52,694 nucleotides of DNA, taken from NCBI GenBank assembly GCA_029865325.1, contig JAOUHF010000004.1, positions 1 to 52,694 on the forward strand, read 5' to 3'. The translations under genes were made by a program, and so were the position numbers. The stretch is from Thermoleophilia bacterium (GTDB taxonomy: Bacteria; Actinomycetota; Thermoleophilia; Gaiellales; Gaiellaceae). A model generated the notes under the pieces. It made no database searches. It worked only from the letters and a program-made list of their open reading frames with translations, and was not told the DNA's origin. Every line of letters begins with the position of its first letter. Within the stretch, counting starts at the first letter, position 1. Below, one piece after another: positions 1-10,229 of this stretch.

Positions 1-1
1 C

Positions 2-184
2 GCGCGGTCGTTCAAGGTCAACCTCATCCCCTACAACCCGACAGGCAAATACGAAGGATCCTCGCGTCCGGCGATCGAGTCCTTCAAAGCTGTCCTCGAC
101 CGAGCACGCATTCCGGCGACGGTGCGACTTACACGCGGCCGCGACATCGAGGCGGCCTGCGGGCAACTGGCGAGTGCCCGTTGA
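2..184 (+). CDS. rlmN: RlmN, 23S rRNA/tRNA adenine-C2 methyltransferase (3' end)
   Basis: Only the last 60 codons are present; the gene starts before the window. The frame reads KVNLIPYNPTGKYEGS, then a conserved IESFKAVLDRARIPATVR stretch and TRGRDIEAACGQLA before the TGA. This is the well-conserved C-terminal end of the RlmN radical-SAM family, including the late Cys (in AACGQLA) that forms the transient methyl-RNA crosslink. The family methylates A2503 of 23S rRNA and A37 of some tRNAs. The stop overlaps the next start by one base (TGATG), so translation is probably coupled. The fragment is absent from the supplied ORF track. Confidence 0.9.
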   Translation, partial: ARSFKVNLIPYNPTGKYEGSSRPAIESFKAVLDRARIPATVRLTRGRDIEAACGQLASAR

Positions 185-555
185 TGGAGCGCGTGACCGG
201 GATCGGCGGAGTGTTCTTCCGGGCGCGCGATCCGAAGACCCTCCTCGCCTGGTACCGGGAGATCCTCGGAGCCCCGGTCGGGAACGAAGATCTCGTCATC
301 TTCCCCGAGTCGCGCAACACTCACTGGGTGCCGTTCCCGAGTGACACGACGTACTGGCCGGCCGAGAGAGAGCTGATGGTCAACTACACCGTCGGTGATC
401 TCGACGCGATGCTCGAACAGCTGCGAAGGGCCGGCGTCACGGTCGACGAGCACGTCGAGGAGCACGAGTTCGGCCGCTTCGGCTGGTGCTGGGATCCCGA
501 GGGGAACCGCGTCGAGCTCTGGGAGCCGCCCGAGGGACCGTTGCCCGTTCCATAG
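184..555 (+). CDS. VOC (glyoxalase/bleomycin-resistance fold) family protein
   Basis: This is a 123-residue single-domain protein. It opens with GIGGVFFRARDPKTLLAWYREILG, the first beta-alpha unit of the vicinal oxygen chelate fold. It closes with FGWCWDPEGNRVELWEPP, where the Glu of VELWEP is the usual metal ligand. I chose the ATG at 184, which overlaps the rlmN stop; the track's start at 181 is an upstream TTG that would lie inside rlmN. Length is typical for one VOC module, which would dimerise. Substrate cannot be told: glyoxalase-like, dioxygenase-like or drug-binding members share the fold. The gene converges on gcvPB with a 42-base gap. Confidence 0.85.
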   Translation: MERVTGIGGVFFRARDPKTLLAWYREILGAPVGNEDLVIFPESRNTHWVPFPSDTTYWPAERELMVNYTVGDLDAMLEQLRRAGVTVDEHVEEHEFGRFGWCWDPEGNRVELWEPPEGPLPVP

Positions 556-597
556 AGGTCCAGCCGGCAACCCCGGGCTACCCTGGCCTCGGTCGTG

Positions 598-2084
598 CTA
601 CGTCGCGTCGACCCGCACCGGGTGCTCGTCGAAGAGGTAGCGGAGAATCGGCTGCTTCGCTGCGCGCACCTCGTCGAGCCTCCGCACCGGCCGACCGTGG
701 GGCGCCTCCTTCAGCACCTCGGGAGACTCGGCAGCCTCCTCGGCGATCCGCCGCATCGCATCCACGAACCCGTCGAGGCGCTCCTTCGGCTCCGTCTCCG
801 TCGGCTCGATCATGAGCGCCTCGGGGACGACGAGCGGGAAGTAGATCGTCGGCGGGTGGATCCCGTAGTCCATGAGCCGCTTCGCGACGTCGAGCGCCGT
901 GATCCCGTGCTCGCGCTTGAGGTTCCTCGCGGAGAGGACGAACTCGTGCATGCAGTGGCGGTCGTACGGGAGGTCGTAGACGTCTCGAAGTCGCGCGAGA
1001 ACGTAGTTGGCATTCAGCACCGCGACCTCCGACATCTCCTTGAGGCCAGGCCCGTACGCGCGCATGTACGCATACGACCGCACAAAGACCCCGAACGGAC
1101 CGGCGAAGCCGCGAACCCGCCCGATCGACTTGGGTCGGTCGTGATCGAGTCGAAAGGCGTCGCCGTCCCGGACGACGGTAGGAGCCGGAAGGTACGGCTC
1201 GATGCTCTCGCGCACCGCCACCGGACCGCCGCCAGGGCCACCCCCGCCGTGCGGCTGCGAGAACGTCTTGTGCAGGTTGTAGTGGACGATGTCGAAGCCC
1301 ATGTCGCCCGGGCGCGAGATCCCAACGACGGCGTTGAGATTCGCACCGTCGTAGTAGAGAAGCGCCCCGGCGTCGTGGAAGATCTCGGCGACCGCCTCGA
1401 TGCCCTCGTCGAAGAGACCGAGCGTCGAGGGATTCGTGAGCATGAGCCCTGCGGTTCGGTCGTTCACCTTGGCTCGAAGATCCTCGAGGTCCAGGTTTCC
1501 GCGCGCGTCCGTCTCGACCTTCTCGAGCTTGAATCCGGCCATCGTCACGCTCGCCGGGTTCGTCCCGTGCGCCGTGTCGGCCGTGATGATCGTGTCGCGA
1601 TCCTCTCCACGATCCGCGAAGTACGCGCGCATGAGCATGAGGCCGGTCAGCTCGCCCTGTGAGCCGGCGGCGGGCTGCAGGGTGACGGCCGGAAGGCCTG
1701 CAATCTCCGCGAGCATCTCCTGGAGCCGCCACATCAACTCGAGTGCTCCCTGAGCCCCGTCGTCATCCTGGTACGGGTGAAGGTCGCGGAAGCCCGGGAG
1801 AGAGGCGAGTCGCTCGTTCACGCGAGGGTTGTGCTTCATCGTGCACGAGCCGAGCGGATAGAAGCCCGTGTCGACGCCGAACGTTCGGTCGGCGAGTGCG
1901 GTGAAGTGGCGCACGATCTCGGGCTCGGACAGTTCGGGCAGCCGCGGCGGACGAGCGCGGCGAAGCGACTCCGGGACGTCCGGCGTGGGGAGATCGGGGA
2001 TCGGCGGGCGCCCAGCCCTACGTCCCGTGCGAGACCGTTCGAAGATGAGTGGGGTGTCTCTCCAGGTCCGATCTGGCTCAACGC

Positions 2085-2088
<4 letters not shown>
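598..2088 (-). CDS. gcvPB: Glycine dehydrogenase (decarboxylating) subunit 2, P-protein beta
   Basis: This is the PLP-binding half of the split glycine decarboxylase (P-protein), which decarboxylates glycine and passes the aminomethyl group to the lipoyl arm of GcvH. The 496-residue protein shows the PLP lysine in DIVHYNLHKTFSQPHGGGGPG, preceded by a fold-type I aminotransferase core (ADTAHGTNPAS, YDGANLNA). It opens near DLPTPDVPE and GSCTMKHNP, as family members do. I place the start at the ATG at 2088, which overlaps the gcvPA stop as ATGA; the track starts two codons earlier at a GTG. It is the last gene of gcvT-gcvH-gcvPA-gcvPB. A two-gene P-protein is the form found in many Gram-positive and thermophilic bacteria, unlike the single chain of E. 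coli. Confidence 0.95.
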
Positions 2089-3409
<1,321 letters not shown>

Positions 3410-3413
<4 letters not shown>

Positions 3414-3805
3414 TGGTCGGCGATGTGCACGCGGTAGGCGGCCGCGTCCATCAAGCCGGCGACCTCACCTGGATCGGACATGCGAATTCGAATCAGCCAG
3501 CCCTCGTCGTAGGGGTCGTCATTGACGATCTCGGGCTCGTCGATGGCCTTCTGGTTCACCTCGAGAACTTCGCCCGAGAGAGGCGCAACGATGTCCGAGA
3601 CCGCCTTGACGGACTCGACCTCGCCGTAGGACTCGTCCTTGGCCACAGTCGAGCCGACGACGGGTGCCTCGTAGTGCACGAGCTCGCCGAGCGCGTCCTG
3701 TGCAAACCACGTGACTCCGAGCGTGGCGTCGTCGCCGTCGATCCGCGCCCAGTCGTGTTCTGGGTGGTACTTGAGTTCCTCGGGATAGCTCTCGGCAGCT
3801 GGCAT
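3410..3805 (-). CDS. gcvH: Glycine cleavage system H-protein
   Basis: This is a 131-residue lipoyl carrier that shuttles the aminomethyl group between P-, T- and L-proteins. The lipoylation site is Lys67 in GEVESVKAVSDIVAP, followed by LSGEVLEVNQKAIDEPEIVNDDPY and the GWLIRIRMSDPGE motif. Length is normal for GcvH. The ATG directly abuts the gcvT stop with no gap, and the stop overlaps gcvPA by four bases. No lipoyl synthase or L-protein gene lies in this window, so the lipoate-modifying and dihydrolipoamide dehydrogenase partners must be elsewhere. Confidence 0.95.
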
Positions 3806-4858
3806 CTACGTCTCCCTCCGATAGATCGGCTTCTTGACGACACGGGCTCGCTTCGGCTTGCCCCGGACATCGATCACGATGTCGTTACCCGGCGTCGCCG
3901 CTTCGCTCGGGAGGTACCCCATCCCGATACCCACGTCGAGCATCGGCGAATGCGTGCCGGAGGTCACCTCGCCGCCACCTTCGATCGGCATCCCTTGTCG
4001 GGGAACCGCTCGCTCCTCCAGTACGAAGGGCACGAGTCTCCGGGTAGGACCTTCATCGCGTGTTCGGCGCAGGACGTCGACACCGGTGAACTCCGTGGCG
4101 AGAGCGCAGGCCCAGCCGAGACCGGCCGAGATCGAATCCGTTTCCGGACCGATGTCGTTCCCGTGCAGCGGGTAGCAAACTTCGAGTCGAAGCGTGTCTC
4201 GCGCACCCAGACCACAGGGAACGGCACCTCGGGCGAGGACCGCGTCCCAGAGCGCGGGTGTTTCGTCCGCAGCGCAGCACAGCTCGACACCTCTCTCCCC
4301 CGTGTACCCGGTCCGGGAAATCAGCACCTCGATGCCGTCGATCTCGCCCATGTCATGCGTGAACGCGGGAGCCTCAAGGAGCCCGAGGCGCCCGAGCGCC
4401 CGCGGCCCTTGTACGGCGAGGAGCCCGTACTCATCGGACGCGTCACGCACTTCAGCGCCTCGGGGCTCGCGGTCCTTGAGCCAGGCAAAGGCTGCCTCCC
4501 TGTTGGACGCGTTCACGACGAGAAGGAACTGGCCGTGAGCGAAGCGATAGACGATCAGATCGTCGACGATTCCGCCCTGCTCGTTTGTCAGCAGCGTGTA
4601 CTGGGCCTGGCCGTCCCCGACCCGATCGACGTCGTTCGAGAGCATGGCCTGGAGGAATGCCTGCGCGGTTGGACCGTCGACGTGGAGCTCGCCCATGTGG
4701 GAGACGTCGAACACGCCGCAGTCGCCTCGAACAGCTCGGTGCTCGGGGATGACACCCTCGTACTGCACCGGCATCTCGAAGCCCGCAAACGGCACCATGC
4801 GCGCGCCAAGCCCCACATGGCGCTCGAAAAGCGGAGTGCGCTTCAGCGTGGCTTCCAC
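3806..4858 (-). CDS. gcvT: Aminomethyltransferase, glycine cleavage T-protein
   Basis: This 350-residue enzyme releases ammonia from the aminomethylated H-protein and gives 5,10-methylene-tetrahydrofolate. The N-terminal folate-binding domain is canonical (RHVGLGARMVPFAGFEMPVQY, FDVSHMGELHVDG). It is followed by RTGYTGERGVELCC, the conserved LRLEVCYPLHGNDI segment and a C-terminal barrel with LDVGIGMGYLPS. It is the first gene of the gcv operon. The 132 bases upstream, up to the ftsZ stop, contain palindromic repeat copy A. I found no recognisable glycine riboswitch there. Confidence 0.95.
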   Translation of the reverse strand: MEATLKRTPLFERHVGLGARMVPFAGFEMPVQYEGVIPEHRAVRGDCGVFDVSHMGELHVDGPTAQAFLQAMLSNDVDRVGDGQAQYTLLTNEQGGIVDDLIVYRFAHGQFLLVVNASNREAAFAWLKDREPRGAEVRDASDEYGLLAVQGPRALGRLGLLEAPAFTHDMGEIDGIEVLISRTGYTGERGVELCCAADETPALWDAVLARGAVPCGLGARDTLRLEVCYPLHGNDIGPETDSISAGLGWACALATEFTGVDVLRRTRDEGPTRRLVPFVLEERAVPRQGMPIEGGGEVTSGTHSPMLDVGIGMGYLPSEAATPGNDIVIDVRGKPKRARVVKKPIYRRET

Positions 4859-4910
4859 CGCCGCGACTCTACCGCCGACAGGATCCCCTCAGCCGTCGAA
4901 GGTGAGCCAC

Positions 4911-4988
4911 GCCGCAGCCACCGAAGCGGATGCCTTCTGGGATTCGCGCAACCGGGATCCGCTCGCGCGGGATTCCGGTCGCGCAAGG
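4911..4988 (-). repeat. Interspersed palindromic repeat, copy A
   Basis: This spacer between gcvT and ftsZ holds a hairpin with arms ACCGGGATCC (4951-4960) and GGATTCCGGT (4970-4979), one G-T mismatch, around a GCTCGCGC-type loop. Next to it is a second block, AAGGCATCCGCTTCGG on the minus strand. Both blocks recur in the same order at 38924-39003 (copy C) and, split by about 90 bases, at 16325-16461 (copy B). The similarity to C extends over about 75 bases with small indels. The element lies in the leader of the gcv operon. Confidence 0.65.
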
Positions 4989-4990
4989 CA

Positions 4991-6055
4991 CTAGTCCTCT
5001 TTCAGGAAGCTGGGAATATCGATCTCGACGTCGCTGACGCTGGGCGCATGGAAGACCGGGCGCTCGGACGATGTCTCGATCGACGCCTCGACTCGGCGTC
5101 GGCGCGGACGGCCGCCGAAGCCCGTCGCGATCGCCGTCACCCGCACGTCATCTCCCATAGCCTCGTCGATGACTGCGCCGAAGATCACGTTCGCGTTCGA
5201 GTCCGCCGCGCTGGTCACGACCTGGGCGGCTTCGTCAACCTCCGCCAGGCCCAGGTCCGGACCCCCCGTGATGTTCAGCAGGACTCCGGTGGCGCCGTCG
5301 AGGGAGGTCTCGAGGAGCGGCGAAGAGATCGCAGCCTTCGCCGCATCGATTGCGCGATTGTCCCCTCGCGCCACGCCGATGCCCATCAGGGCGGAGCCGG
5401 CATCCCGCATGATCGTGCGCACGTCGGCGAAGTCGAGGTTGATGAGACCGGGAACGGTAATGAGGTCGGTGATGCCCTGCACGCCTTGGCGCAGGATGTC
5501 GTCCACCATGCGGAAGGCCTCCGTGACGGGCGTCGAGCGCTCGACGACCTGCAGCAAGCGGTCGTTCTCGATGACGATGAGCGTGTCGACGTTGTCGCGA
5601 AGCGTCTGGATTCCCTGCTCGGCCTGATCTGCCCGCAGTCGACCCTCGAACGCGAACGGCCGCGTGACGACCCCGACCGTGAGCGCACCGAGTTCCTTGC
5701 CGATCTCAGCAACGACAGGCGCTCCGCCCGTGCCGGTGCCACCGCCCTCGCCTGCGGTGACGAAGATCATGTCTGCCCCTTTGAGCGCCTCCTTCAACTC
5801 ATCCCGGCTCTCCTGCGCGGCGGCGATCCCTACGCGCGGGTCGGCGCCGGCCCCCAGGCCGCGGGTTGCCTTCGAGCCGATGTGGATCTTGACGTCGGCC
5901 TCCATCATCAGGAGGGCCTGTGCATCCGTGTTCACGGCGACGAACTCCACGCCCGAGACACCTGCCTCGACCATCCGAGTCACCGCGTTCGAACCCCCGC
6001 CACCGATCCCTACGACCTTGATCACGGCGAGATAGCTACCTAACTGATTGCTCAT
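4991..6055 (-). CDS. ftsZ: Cell division protein FtsZ
   Basis: FtsZ is the tubulin-like GTPase that forms the division ring. The 354-residue protein starts [18 protein letters not shown], has the tubulin signature GGGTGTG at residues 104-110 and the T7 loop [11 protein letters not shown]. After a short linker ([15 protein letters not shown]) it ends in the conserved C-terminal peptide DIPSFLKED, the docking site for partners such as SepF. The linker is short for an actinobacterium. ftsA is absent, as usual in actinobacteria. ftsZ has its own candidate promoter at 6122-6150. It is followed not by the usual pgeF-yggS-sepF genes but by the glycine cleavage operon. Confidence 0.98.
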   Translation of the reverse strand: MSNQLGSYLAVIKVVGIGGGGSNAVTRMVEAGVSGVEFVAVNTDAQALLMMEADVKIHIGSKATRGLGAGADPRVGIAAAQESRDELKEALKGADMIFVTAGEGGGTGTGGAPVVAEIGKELGALTVGVVTRPFAFEGRLRADQAEQGIQTLRDNVDTLIVIENDRLLQVVERSTPVTEAFRMVDDILRQGVQGITDLITVPGLINLDFADVRTIMRDAGSALMGIGVARGDNRAIDAAKAAISSPLLETSLDGATGVLLNITGGPDLGLAEVDEAAQVVTSAADSNANVIFGAVIDEAMGDDVRVTAIATGFGGRPRRRRVEASIETSSERPVFHAPSVSDVEIDIPSFLKED

Positions 6056-6121
6056 GTCTCAACCCACCTCAGGCTGAAGCTCGCATTGAACGTGCGATTG
6101 CGGAAGCACCCTTCGCCTTCG

Positions 6122-6150
6122 AGAGTACGGCTCCTGCAGAACGTTGTCAA
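6122..6150 (-). promoter_or_regulatory. Candidate sigma-70-type promoter of ftsZ
   Basis: On the minus strand the ftsQ-ftsZ spacer contains TTGACA, 17 bases, then TACTCT. This is a close match to a housekeeping promoter, with a likely start about 60 bases before the ftsZ ATG. Just upstream lies the AT-richer stretch AGGTTGAGGTTAAATG, which contains a tandem GGTT(G)A repeat and could bind a regulator. This would let ftsZ be expressed apart from the rest of the dcw cluster. Confidence 0.55.
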
Positions 6151-6194
6151 CGGTTTTCTGGCGTCAAACATTTAACCTCAACCTGAGACTTAAT

Positions 6195-7004
6195 CTACGT
6201 ACCAGAGACAGGACGCTCGGGAACGCTTACGTCGATGTAGGTCGCGCCGCTCTCGACGAGTCGGAACACCGCTGCCGCGACCGCCACCTTGAGGCCAAGG
6301 TCGGTCGCCTTGCCGAGCCGGATCTCAGGCCCGTGACGCAGGACGAGCGTGAGCTCGTCGCCCATCGCGCGCACGGCCTTGACTCGCCGCGGGAACTTCT
6401 CCTCCGTAGCGGAAGCAAGCGCCTTCGTGGCGGGTGTGTAGCTCGCCGGAAGCGTTCCCCCGAGGTTGACCGCGACTTCCCGCGTGAGCCAGATTCGCGG
6501 GTACGTCCGCTCCGAGCCCGTCTCGATCTCCCGAATCACCTTGCCCGCCCCCGTCACGAGCCACGAGGAGTGACCGCGCCGCGCGACGGCAACCGCCCGC
6601 TCCGGTGCGATCTTGACGACGAGCGAGTGCGGAAATGCCCGATCCACCGAGACACCTGCGACCGACGGGAGTGCACGAAGGGTGCCTTCGACTCCGTCGG
6701 TATCGACTGCAACCAGGCTCGTTCCCAGCACATCCTTTGTTGCTGCCTCGATCTGGCGCGCGATCTCGGGAGACGCCCCGATCACCTCGACTCGATCGAC
6801 GGCGAACACCGACGAGGCATAAGCACCCCAGTAGACGAGGAGAGCGCCCACGACGACGGCGAAGGTGGCGAGAAGCGACAGGCCGGAGGGAACGAACCGA
6901 GCGAGATGCAGGCGATCACCCGCCGCGCCGCGCGGAAACGGGACGACGACGCTTGCCGCACGCGCATGCCGGCGCGATCCGCGCTCGGTTCGTCCCCCGG
7001 CCAT
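6195..7004 (-). CDS. ftsQ: Cell division protein FtsQ/DivIB
   Basis: This bitopic divisome protein (269 residues from the chosen start) has a basic cytoplasmic N-terminus and one membrane segment (GLSLLATFAVVVGALLVYWGAYA). A POTRA domain follows, beginning FAVDRVEVIGASPEIARQI with the signature ALPSVAGVSVDRAFPHSLVVKI, and then a beta domain. The track start at 7115 overlaps murB by 80 bases. I prefer the ATG at 7004 (MAGGRTERGS), 31 bases past the murB stop. The protein bridges the ring to FtsL, FtsI and FtsW encoded in the same cluster. Confidence 0.88.
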   Translation of the reverse strand: MAGGRTERGSRRHARAASVVVPFPRGAAGDRLHLARFVPSGLSLLATFAVVVGALLVYWGAYASSVFAVDRVEVIGASPEIARQIEAATKDVLGTSLVAVDTDGVEGTLRALPSVAGVSVDRAFPHSLVVKIAPERAVAVARRGHSSWLVTGAGKVIREIETGSERTYPRIWLTREVAVNLGGTLPASYTPATKALASATEEKFPRRVKAVRAMGDELTLVLRHGPEIRLGKATDLGLKVAVAAAVFRLVESGATYIDVSVPERPVSGT

Positions 7005-7035
7005 GCGGCGGGATTCGCCGTGCGGCGCGCGCTTC

Positions 7036-7920
7036 CTACGTGGCCGACGGAAGCTCGAGCGCGCCGGCGAAGACGACCTCGCGCTCGAGCTCGACACCGA
7101 ACTGCTCCCGCGCACGCCGTCGCGCCTCGACCATCAGCGCAATGCAATCGGCGCTCGTCGCGCCTCCCGCGTTCTCGATGAAGTTCGAGTGCTTCGGCGA
7201 TATGACTGCGCCTCCAACCCGATGACCCTTGAGACCGCAGAGCTCGAGCATCCGTCCCGCGCCGATCTCGCCGGCGGGATTCTTGAAGACGCTCCCGAAC
7301 GTGCGCCTGTTCGTCGGCTGTGTGGCCTTCCGCCGAGCGACGAGCTCCGCGATCGTCTCCTTGACGTCGGCTGGTGGGCGCGGCTCGAGCCGGTATTCGA
7401 CTCTTGCGACGACATGTCCGGAGGTGATCGACGAATGACGGTAGGCGAGGCCGAGATCCTCCCGCGAGAGCCAGCTCTCGCCGCCTGCCGTGGCAATGAG
7501 CGCTCGGACGAGGACGTCCGACCAGTCGCGCCCGTACGCACCCGCATTCATCCGCACGCCGCCTCCCGCTGTCCCAGGGATCGCGCAAGCGAACTCGAAG
7601 CCACCGAGCCCGGCGTCGCGTGCTCGGTGGAGGCACACCGCGTTCGCAGCCCCGCCGCCCGCGGCTAGAAGTCCGTCGCCCGTCTCCACCCCCGCGAGCT
7701 CGCCTTCGAGGCGCACCACAAGTGCATCGACACCGTCGTCGGCCGCCAACATGTTCGATCCGAGCCCGACGACGAGGATCTCCAGGTCCTCGCCCTCCGC
7801 AAAGCGAAGTGCTTCCGCGAGCTCGGGAAGTGTTCTGGGCCGCGCCAGAGCACGAGCAGGACCGCCCGTTCCTATCGTCGTGAGACGCGCAAGCGGAACG
7901 CCGTGCTCGATCGGCACCAC
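7036..7920 (-). CDS. murB: UDP-N-acetylenolpyruvoylglucosamine reductase
   Basis: MurB is an FAD enzyme that reduces UDP-GlcNAc-enolpyruvate to UDP-MurNAc using NADPH. The FAD-binding start LTTIGTGGPARAL is followed by GLGSNMLAADDG, CAIPGTAGGGVRMNAGAYG (with the Tyr-Gly typical of MurB) and a C-terminal half containing GSVFKNPAGEIGAGRMLE and KHSNFIENAGGA. The latter holds the catalytic-region Ser/Asn and Glu residues of the type I enzyme. I chose the GTG at 7920, which overlaps the murC stop as TAGTG and gives a 294-residue protein. The track's ATG at 7962 would add 14 residues inside murC and is a possible alternative. Confidence 0.95.
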   Translation of the reverse strand: MVPIEHGVPLARLTTIGTGGPARALARPRTLPELAEALRFAEGEDLEILVVGLGSNMLAADDGVDALVVRLEGELAGVETGDGLLAAGGGAANAVCLHRARDAGLGGFEFACAIPGTAGGGVRMNAGAYGRDWSDVLVRALIATAGGESWLSREDLGLAYRHSSITSGHVVARVEYRLEPRPPADVKETIAELVARRKATQPTNRRTFGSVFKNPAGEIGAGRMLELCGLKGHRVGGAVISPKHSNFIENAGGATSADCIALMVEARRRAREQFGVELEREVVFAGALELPSAT

Positions 7921-9119
7921 TATTCGGGCAGCCCTTGGACGATCGAGTGCGCGATTCGCCACGGCTCTCCGACGCCTAGCGTGACGACAACGTCGCCGCG
8001 CCTCGCCCAGTCAAGGGCGAGCGCGCAGGCGTCGTCCAACGACGGCGCCCAACCCCGACGAACGCCCGGAGCCACGTTGTCCAGGACGAGCTTGCCGGAG
8101 ACACCGAGGATCGGTGCGTCACGCCCGTCGATCACATCGGTGACGACGGCCGCGTCTGCGAGACCCAGCGAAGCCCCTAGTTCTCGTGCGAGCTGGCGCG
8201 TTCTCTCGTAGACGTGCGGTTGATACACGGCGATAAGGCGCCTCCTGGTCACGTCTCGAGCCGTCTGAAGCGTCGCAGCGATCTCGGTTGGATTATGGGC
8301 ATAGTCGTCGATCACGCGAACGCCACCGCGCTCGCCGACGAGCTCAAACCGCCGATTCACTCCCGCGAACTCGACGATCACGCGCTCCGCGTCCGCGGGC
8401 GCGACGCCTGCGAGCTCGAGGACCGCGACCGCGGTAGCCGCGTTCCTGCGGTTGTGGTCTCCCGGCACTGCCAGCTCGAGATTGGCGGCGTCGAGCTCCC
8501 AGCCACGAACGGTGAGCGGAGCCGCCATCAACCACTCCTCGAAGAACGCGCCAAGCTCGTCCTCCGACCCGTACGTCGCGTGGTGGTCGAGCTCGATGTT
8601 CGTCACGGCCGCGATGTCCGGACGAAGAAGCGCGATCGAGCGGTCGGACTCGTCGCCTTCGACGACGAGCCATCCCGCACCGGTGCCTGCATTGCCGCCG
8701 AGCTGCGGAACGACCCCGCCGATGATCCAGGACGGATCCTCGCCGAGCTCCTTGAGGACGTACGCGATCATCGCCGCCGTTGTCGTCTTTCCGTGTGCGC
8801 CGCCGACGACGATCGACCGTCGGAGAGCGACGAGCTCGGTGAGAAACTCTGCGCGCGACCGACCCTCGATCCGGCCGATGTGCGCGGTCGACACCACGAC
8901 TTCGAAGTCCGCAGGAGGTTCGGGGTCACCACCAAGATCGACGTCGATGCTGTTCAGCGCTTCGAGAAAGATCGTGTCTCGCGCCTCCCACCCACGCACG
9001 TCGGCACCCCACGCACGCGAGAAGTTGGCGTACGCGGACAGCCCAGCGCCGCCGATCCCGACAAAGTAGAAGCGCCGCCCGGCGAGTGGTTTCGAGCTCC
9101 CGGTCAAGTCGCCATCCAT
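7920..9119 (-). CDS. murC: UDP-N-acetylmuramate--L-alanine ligase
   Basis: This is the first of the four Mur ligases, adding L-Ala to UDP-MurNAc at the cost of ATP. The Rossmann start is FYFVGIGGAGLSAYA, the P-loop VVGGAHGKTTTAAMI, and the central motif NIELDHHATYGSEDEL. The C-terminal domain contains DDYAHNPTEIAATLQ and YQPHVYERTR. At 399 residues it is shorter than the common 450-480 form; I see no missing catalytic motif. The start lies 18 bases after the murG stop. Confidence 0.95.
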   Translation of the reverse strand: MDGDLTGSSKPLAGRRFYFVGIGGAGLSAYANFSRAWGADVRGWEARDTIFLEALNSIDVDLGGDPEPPADFEVVVSTAHIGRIEGRSRAEFLTELVALRRSIVVGGAHGKTTTAAMIAYVLKELGEDPSWIIGGVVPQLGGNAGTGAGWLVVEGDESDRSIALLRPDIAAVTNIELDHHATYGSEDELGAFFEEWLMAAPLTVRGWELDAANLELAVPGDHNRRNAATAVAVLELAGVAPADAERVIVEFAGVNRRFELVGERGGVRVIDDYAHNPTEIAATLQTARDVTRRRLIAVYQPHVYERTRQLARELGASLGLADAAVVTDVIDGRDAPILGVSGKLVLDNVAPGVRRGWAPSLDDACALALDWARRGDVVVTLGVGEPWRIAHSIVQGLPE

Positions 9120-9137
9120 CGTTCAAGCACCAGACTG

Positions 9138-10229
9138 TTACTTGGCACGATGAGTGCTCCGTCCCGATGCGAGTGCCACGAGCTCGTCGGCGATCGTCTC
9201 GGCGGCGTGCGGCCGCGCGAGCGTGCGCATTGCGTCTCGCATGCTGCGTAGGCGCTCGGGGTCCCCGAGCAACTCGACGACGAGCTGAGGGGCACGCGAA
9301 AGATCGCTCTGGTCGAGGGCAATCGCGCCGCCACCGCGCTCGAAGTGCTGCGCGTTGACGGTTTGGTGATCAGCCGTCGCATACGGGTACGGAACGAGGA
9401 TGGAGGGCGTCCCCGCGGCGGCGAGCTCCCACACCGTTCCCCCCGCCCGCGAGATTGCGAGATCGGCAACGGCAAGTGCTTCGCCGAAGTGGTCGGTCGT
9501 CGAAAGCAGGACGTAGTCCGGGCGCTTCACCTTCGGGCGCAGCGCCTCATAGTCTCTCTCGCCGGAAACGTGCAGCACGGCGGGCCCGGTCTCACCGAAC
9601 ACGTCGACTGCGAACTCGTTCAGAGCCTGCGCTCCCGCCAGCCCCCCGAACACGGCGAGGACAGGACCGTCGGCTGGGAGTCCGAAGCGCACCCGACCAG
9701 CCGCGCGATCGGCGTCGAGATGGGCCGTGGGAATCGGCCTCCCCGTGACGACGTACTTCGCGCCGTCGCGGCCAGGAATCGAGTAGGAGAGGAACACCTT
9801 GTGCGCAAACGGCGCTGCAAGCCGGTTGGCGAGCCCGAGGTGCGCGTCCGCTTCGGTGAGTGCGGTCGGCATCCGGCGCAAGCGCGCGGCGAGCACCATC
9901 GGCCCAGCGACGTAGCCCCCCGCTCCAAGGACGACGTCGGGACGGCGGCGTTCGAGGATGCCGCTGCAGGCAAACGGAGCGCGAGCTGCGCGAATGAGAG
10001 CGTGCAGGAGGTCGAGACCGAGCCTTCGGGGAAACCCCGAAATGGGGAACGTGTCGAGCTCGAAGCCCGCTTCAGGAACCAGATGCGACTCGACGGGACC
10101 TGGCGACCCGGCGAACGTCACCGTCACTCCGCGTGCGCGCAACGCTTCGGCGACCGCGAGCGCTGGCCGGACGTGCCCTGCTGTTCCGCCCGCTGCGATC
10201 AGGCACGCGAGCTTGGACGACGGTTCCAT
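9138..10229 (-). CDS. murG: MurG, UDP-GlcNAc:undecaprenyl-PP-MurNAc-pentapeptide GlcNAc transferase
   Basis: MurG makes lipid II from lipid I on the inner membrane face. It belongs to the GT-B fold family 28. The N-terminus shows LIAAGGTAGHVRPALAVAEAL, the glycine-rich loop of the family, followed by ISGFPRR. The C-terminal donor domain has VFGGLAGAQALNEF, AISRAGGTVWELAAAGTPSILVPYPYATADHQ. The 363-residue length is normal. The only sensible start, the ATG at 10229, lies 158 bases inside the open frame of ftsW. Both N-terminal loop and strand beta-1 are needed, so this overlap appears real (see findings). Confidence 0.95.
   Translation of the reverse strand: MEPSSKLACLIAAGGTAGHVRPALAVAEALRARGVTVTFAGSPGPVESHLVPEAGFELDTFPISGFPRRLGLDLLHALIRAARAPFACSGILERRRPDVVLGAGGYVAGPMVLAARLRRMPTALTEADAHLGLANRLAAPFAHKVFLSYSIPGRDGAKYVVTGRPIPTAHLDADRAAGRVRFGLPADGPVLAVFGGLAGAQALNEFAVDVFGETGPAVLHVSGERDYEALRPKVKRPDYVLLSTTDHFGEALAVADLAISRAGGTVWELAAAGTPSILVPYPYATADHQTVNAQHFERGGGAIALDQSDLSRAPQLVVELLGDPERLRSMRDAMRTLARPHAAETIADELVALASGRSTHRAK

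Noticed and set aside
556-597. Terminator between the VOC gene and gcvPB
   Set aside because: CCCCGGGCTACCCTGG gives only a weak and interrupted stem with no U-run.
4859-4990. Glycine riboswitch ahead of gcvT
   Set aside because: I looked for the conserved aptamer core and tandem layout and did not see it; the spacer is mostly palindromic repeat.
3425-6043. 872-residue plus-strand ORF antisense to gcvH, gcvT and ftsZ
   Set aside because: It is a mirror frame of well-supported genes, kept open by high GC; its product has no recognisable domain.
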